Shown one piece after another: positions 61,728-64,000 of a stretch of DNA of 64,000 bases. The position numbers and the translations under genes are program-made. The notes under the pieces are model-generated. The model was given only the letters and a program-made list of their open reading frames with translations, was not told the origin of the DNA and ran no database searches. The DNA comes from Antedon mediterranea. Lineage: Eukaryota; Echinodermata; Crinoidea; Comatulida; Antedonidae. The stretch spans positions 19,482,912 to 19,546,911 of the forward strand of contig NC_092675.1 of NCBI RefSeq assembly GCF_964355755.1, read 5' to 3'. Position 1 is the first letter of the stretch; each line of letters starts with the position of its first letter.

Positions 61728-64000
61728 CTGGAAAATAAAATTAAATATAAATATTAATTAAATTATGTAAAAGAATAATATAAACAAGGAGATGCACTAA
61801 ACTTGTTTACATTTTTTAAATCGTTATAAATCGCTGCTCTTCCTCTCAGAAGGGCATGGGCCACTGTTGGTTTATTCATGTAAGTATACTTCCATCCATG
61901 GTTTATCCAAGCATGAAGTAACTTATTTCGCCATGATCTAGGTAAGCCACTCTAAGCACTAAATAGACATGTTTAATTAAGATGATTAGGCTAATAAGCA
62001 AATGTGTCTTTAACCAGTAAAATAACCAGGTCTACTGTAATAATAGTAAAATTTCAAACACATGTTGTAATTTCTATGATCACAATAAAGTAAAGACTTT
62101 GTCTAATTAAAAGATTTTGTGAAGTTCTAATCAAAGCATGCATTTTGGATTACAGGTATCTATTTCAAACTGGATGATCTTGGTGAAAACAATCTATCAC
62201 GATTATTTTGAGCCTACTGATAAACCCAATGTGTTTAATAAATGCTCCTTGTAATTGATAAAAAGGTTATCACTATACTTGAACTATATTAAGTCATCAG
62301 AGGCATGCATGATGGGGGTAATGCCTTCTTATACTGTACTAAAAAAAATGTTAAAGACTATGTTTACAAAAGCTGTTTCAAAATTCTTTTGTTATGTTTA
62401 GGGCAGGTAATCAAACCTTACTCATTTGAAGGTTATAAAATAGGTTTCATGTTGAATTTAAACTTTTATAAAGAGGATGGATACAGTAGTTAAAATTGAT
62501 GGTTGTACTTTTAATCCAATTTGCTAATATTCACGCTACAAAATAAAGTTCAGTTTTCACCAAAAAAAGGTATACATCAGTTTAAATTTTGACAAAACAG
62601 TCAATCATCAAGAACTGATTTTGTAAAACGTGTTTGGTATCTAAAGCATTATGTAAGTCATATGATGATATTTTATCTGTGTTACATTATGTTATAGCAT
62701 AGAATGTGCCAAGAAATTTAAAGGGAAAACAGTGACAATTGACAAGTGACAATCATGAATTCAGCTCTAAAGAATTCAGGCGGTTATTTAAACTTATTTT
62801 TAATAAGACGTTTTGCCATACAATTCATTGTTTATTTAAATTCCAATTTATATTAAAAATATGAAGAATCTTTCTTTCAAAACTGAACACCTTTTTAAAT
62901 TATTCAAATAAAAAAAAATACTGTAATGTACAATAACGGTCCAGTTACAGTAGTACAATATAATATACTATGTTATTAATACATTACTAGCACACTAACC
63001 TAAACTACCTTATAAACAAATTATTTTAAGATTACACTAACGACCACAGTGACTACACTGTCATAATGGATTCACAGACATGTAATTCAACATATGAAAG
63101 TTATTATACCAATAATTTATCATAAACAATTTCAGTAAACTGACATGAGTACTTGGCTATTAAACCTACAGACATGCATTCAAGCTAGGCCACCCCTGAA
63201 CCATATCTAAAACCCCTTCCTCTTTCATGATTTTCGTAAAATATATATTTTCACATTCTTAGTCACATGGGAATATTAACTTTAGGTACAATGAAGCTTA
63301 GAAATGCTATAGGTAATGCAAGCATTCTCATTTTGAGGATCTTGATTTATGGTGTTAACCTTGATAAACTTACTACTGATGGCAGCATGGTATTTTATAG
63401 TAAGAGCATGTTATTCTATTAATAATAATTTTGGTATACACTTTCTTTATATACAGTTATACTGCAGTACTCTACAGTAAGCGGATTAAATAAGATACAA
63501 ATGAAAAAATAATTTGTAATTTGAAGAATTATTAAGTCAGAAGTCAAAAAGTGAGTTTTGGTTAAATAAATTAACCGTATATTTTATCTTTTTTAAAGTA
63601 AAATCATGATTTATGCTTTTTTTCTTTTGTTGTTAAAGTAAGTTTCATGGAACAATACATACAGTACAGTATTTATATTTATTGTATTGTAATTTGTACA
63701 TAAAGATATTTCATTTAAAAACTGACCACTTTATTGTTTTCTTAACCACTGTAATGAAAGGATTTTGGATGTTAGATGGGAAACTACAGTAACATTGGAA
63801 CAAAGAATACTAGAAGACCCACTGTAGAGGGATGCAAAGTCAAGATCTTCGTGACATGGACCATCTGAAGGTAAGCCATACTTTTTCAAGTTGTTTTCAC
63901 TAGCAATGAAGAAATTATGCTCATGTGGTTATGGAGTCCATTCTGTGTGTGGTTCATCTCAGCGGTAAAAAAAGGTTACCCAACTAAACCAGTAATTTAT
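61728..64000. other. Patched upstream intron, first exons not found
   Basis: I searched the minus strand for the segment that should encode the N-terminal conserved block and TM1 (the LWVE-ending exon that precedes GGRL) and did not find it. The intron therefore probably runs past the right edge. A minus frame around 61,830-61,940 was considered and rejected. Confidence 0.5.

Noticed and set aside
61827-61946. Minus-strand frame of about 40 codons ending near a GTAAAC, considered as Patched exon 2
   Set aside because: It lacks the expected TM1 and the conserved N-terminal block, has a stop just upstream and no clear acceptor, and its residues do not align with Patched.

Overview
The window is AT-rich animal DNA. 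Its genes are split by GT-AG introns and lie among satellites, small inverted-repeat transposons and LINE remnants. The gene set fits an invertebrate deuterostome, most likely an echinoderm: GT29 sialyltransferases of the ST6GalNAc III-VI type, a thimet oligopeptidase and a canonical Patched. The class cannot be fixed from sequence alone.

Left part (1-9,000) has no host gene. It holds a GAGATC-rich minisatellite, a 1.5-kb satellite of about 61-bp units each carrying two near-perfect dyads, three LINE fragments on the minus strand, and a roughly 360-bp unit repeated three times. Middle part (10,245-27,821) holds two paralogous four-coding-exon sialyltransferase genes arranged head to head (minus 10,245-12,864; plus 25,072-27,821) with the same intron positions and phases. 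Between them lies an intronless 414-codon orphan gene (minus 19,681-20,925). Its last 27 codons are duplicated just downstream, with a MITE at the breakpoint. A 640-bp fold-back repeat follows.

Right part holds two large minus-strand genes. The complete thimet oligopeptidase gene (30,337-38,820) has 17 coding exon positions and a 666-residue product. Patched (44,191-61,727) has 21 exons and 1,217 residues here; its first exon or exons lie beyond the right edge. All exon joins I checked by hand keep frame.

The most interesting observation is in the oligopeptidase gene. The exon carrying the zinc-binding HEFGH motif exists twice, 57 bp apart. Both copies are 74 nt with the same phases and both have good splice sites, but the sequence after the shared active-site half differs. 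Including both or neither would break the frame, so the gene appears built to choose one of two catalytic exons.

The two sialyltransferases would act in the Golgi on glycans, the oligopeptidase in cytosolic peptide turnover, and Patched in Hedgehog reception. I see no sign that these genes form one pathway.
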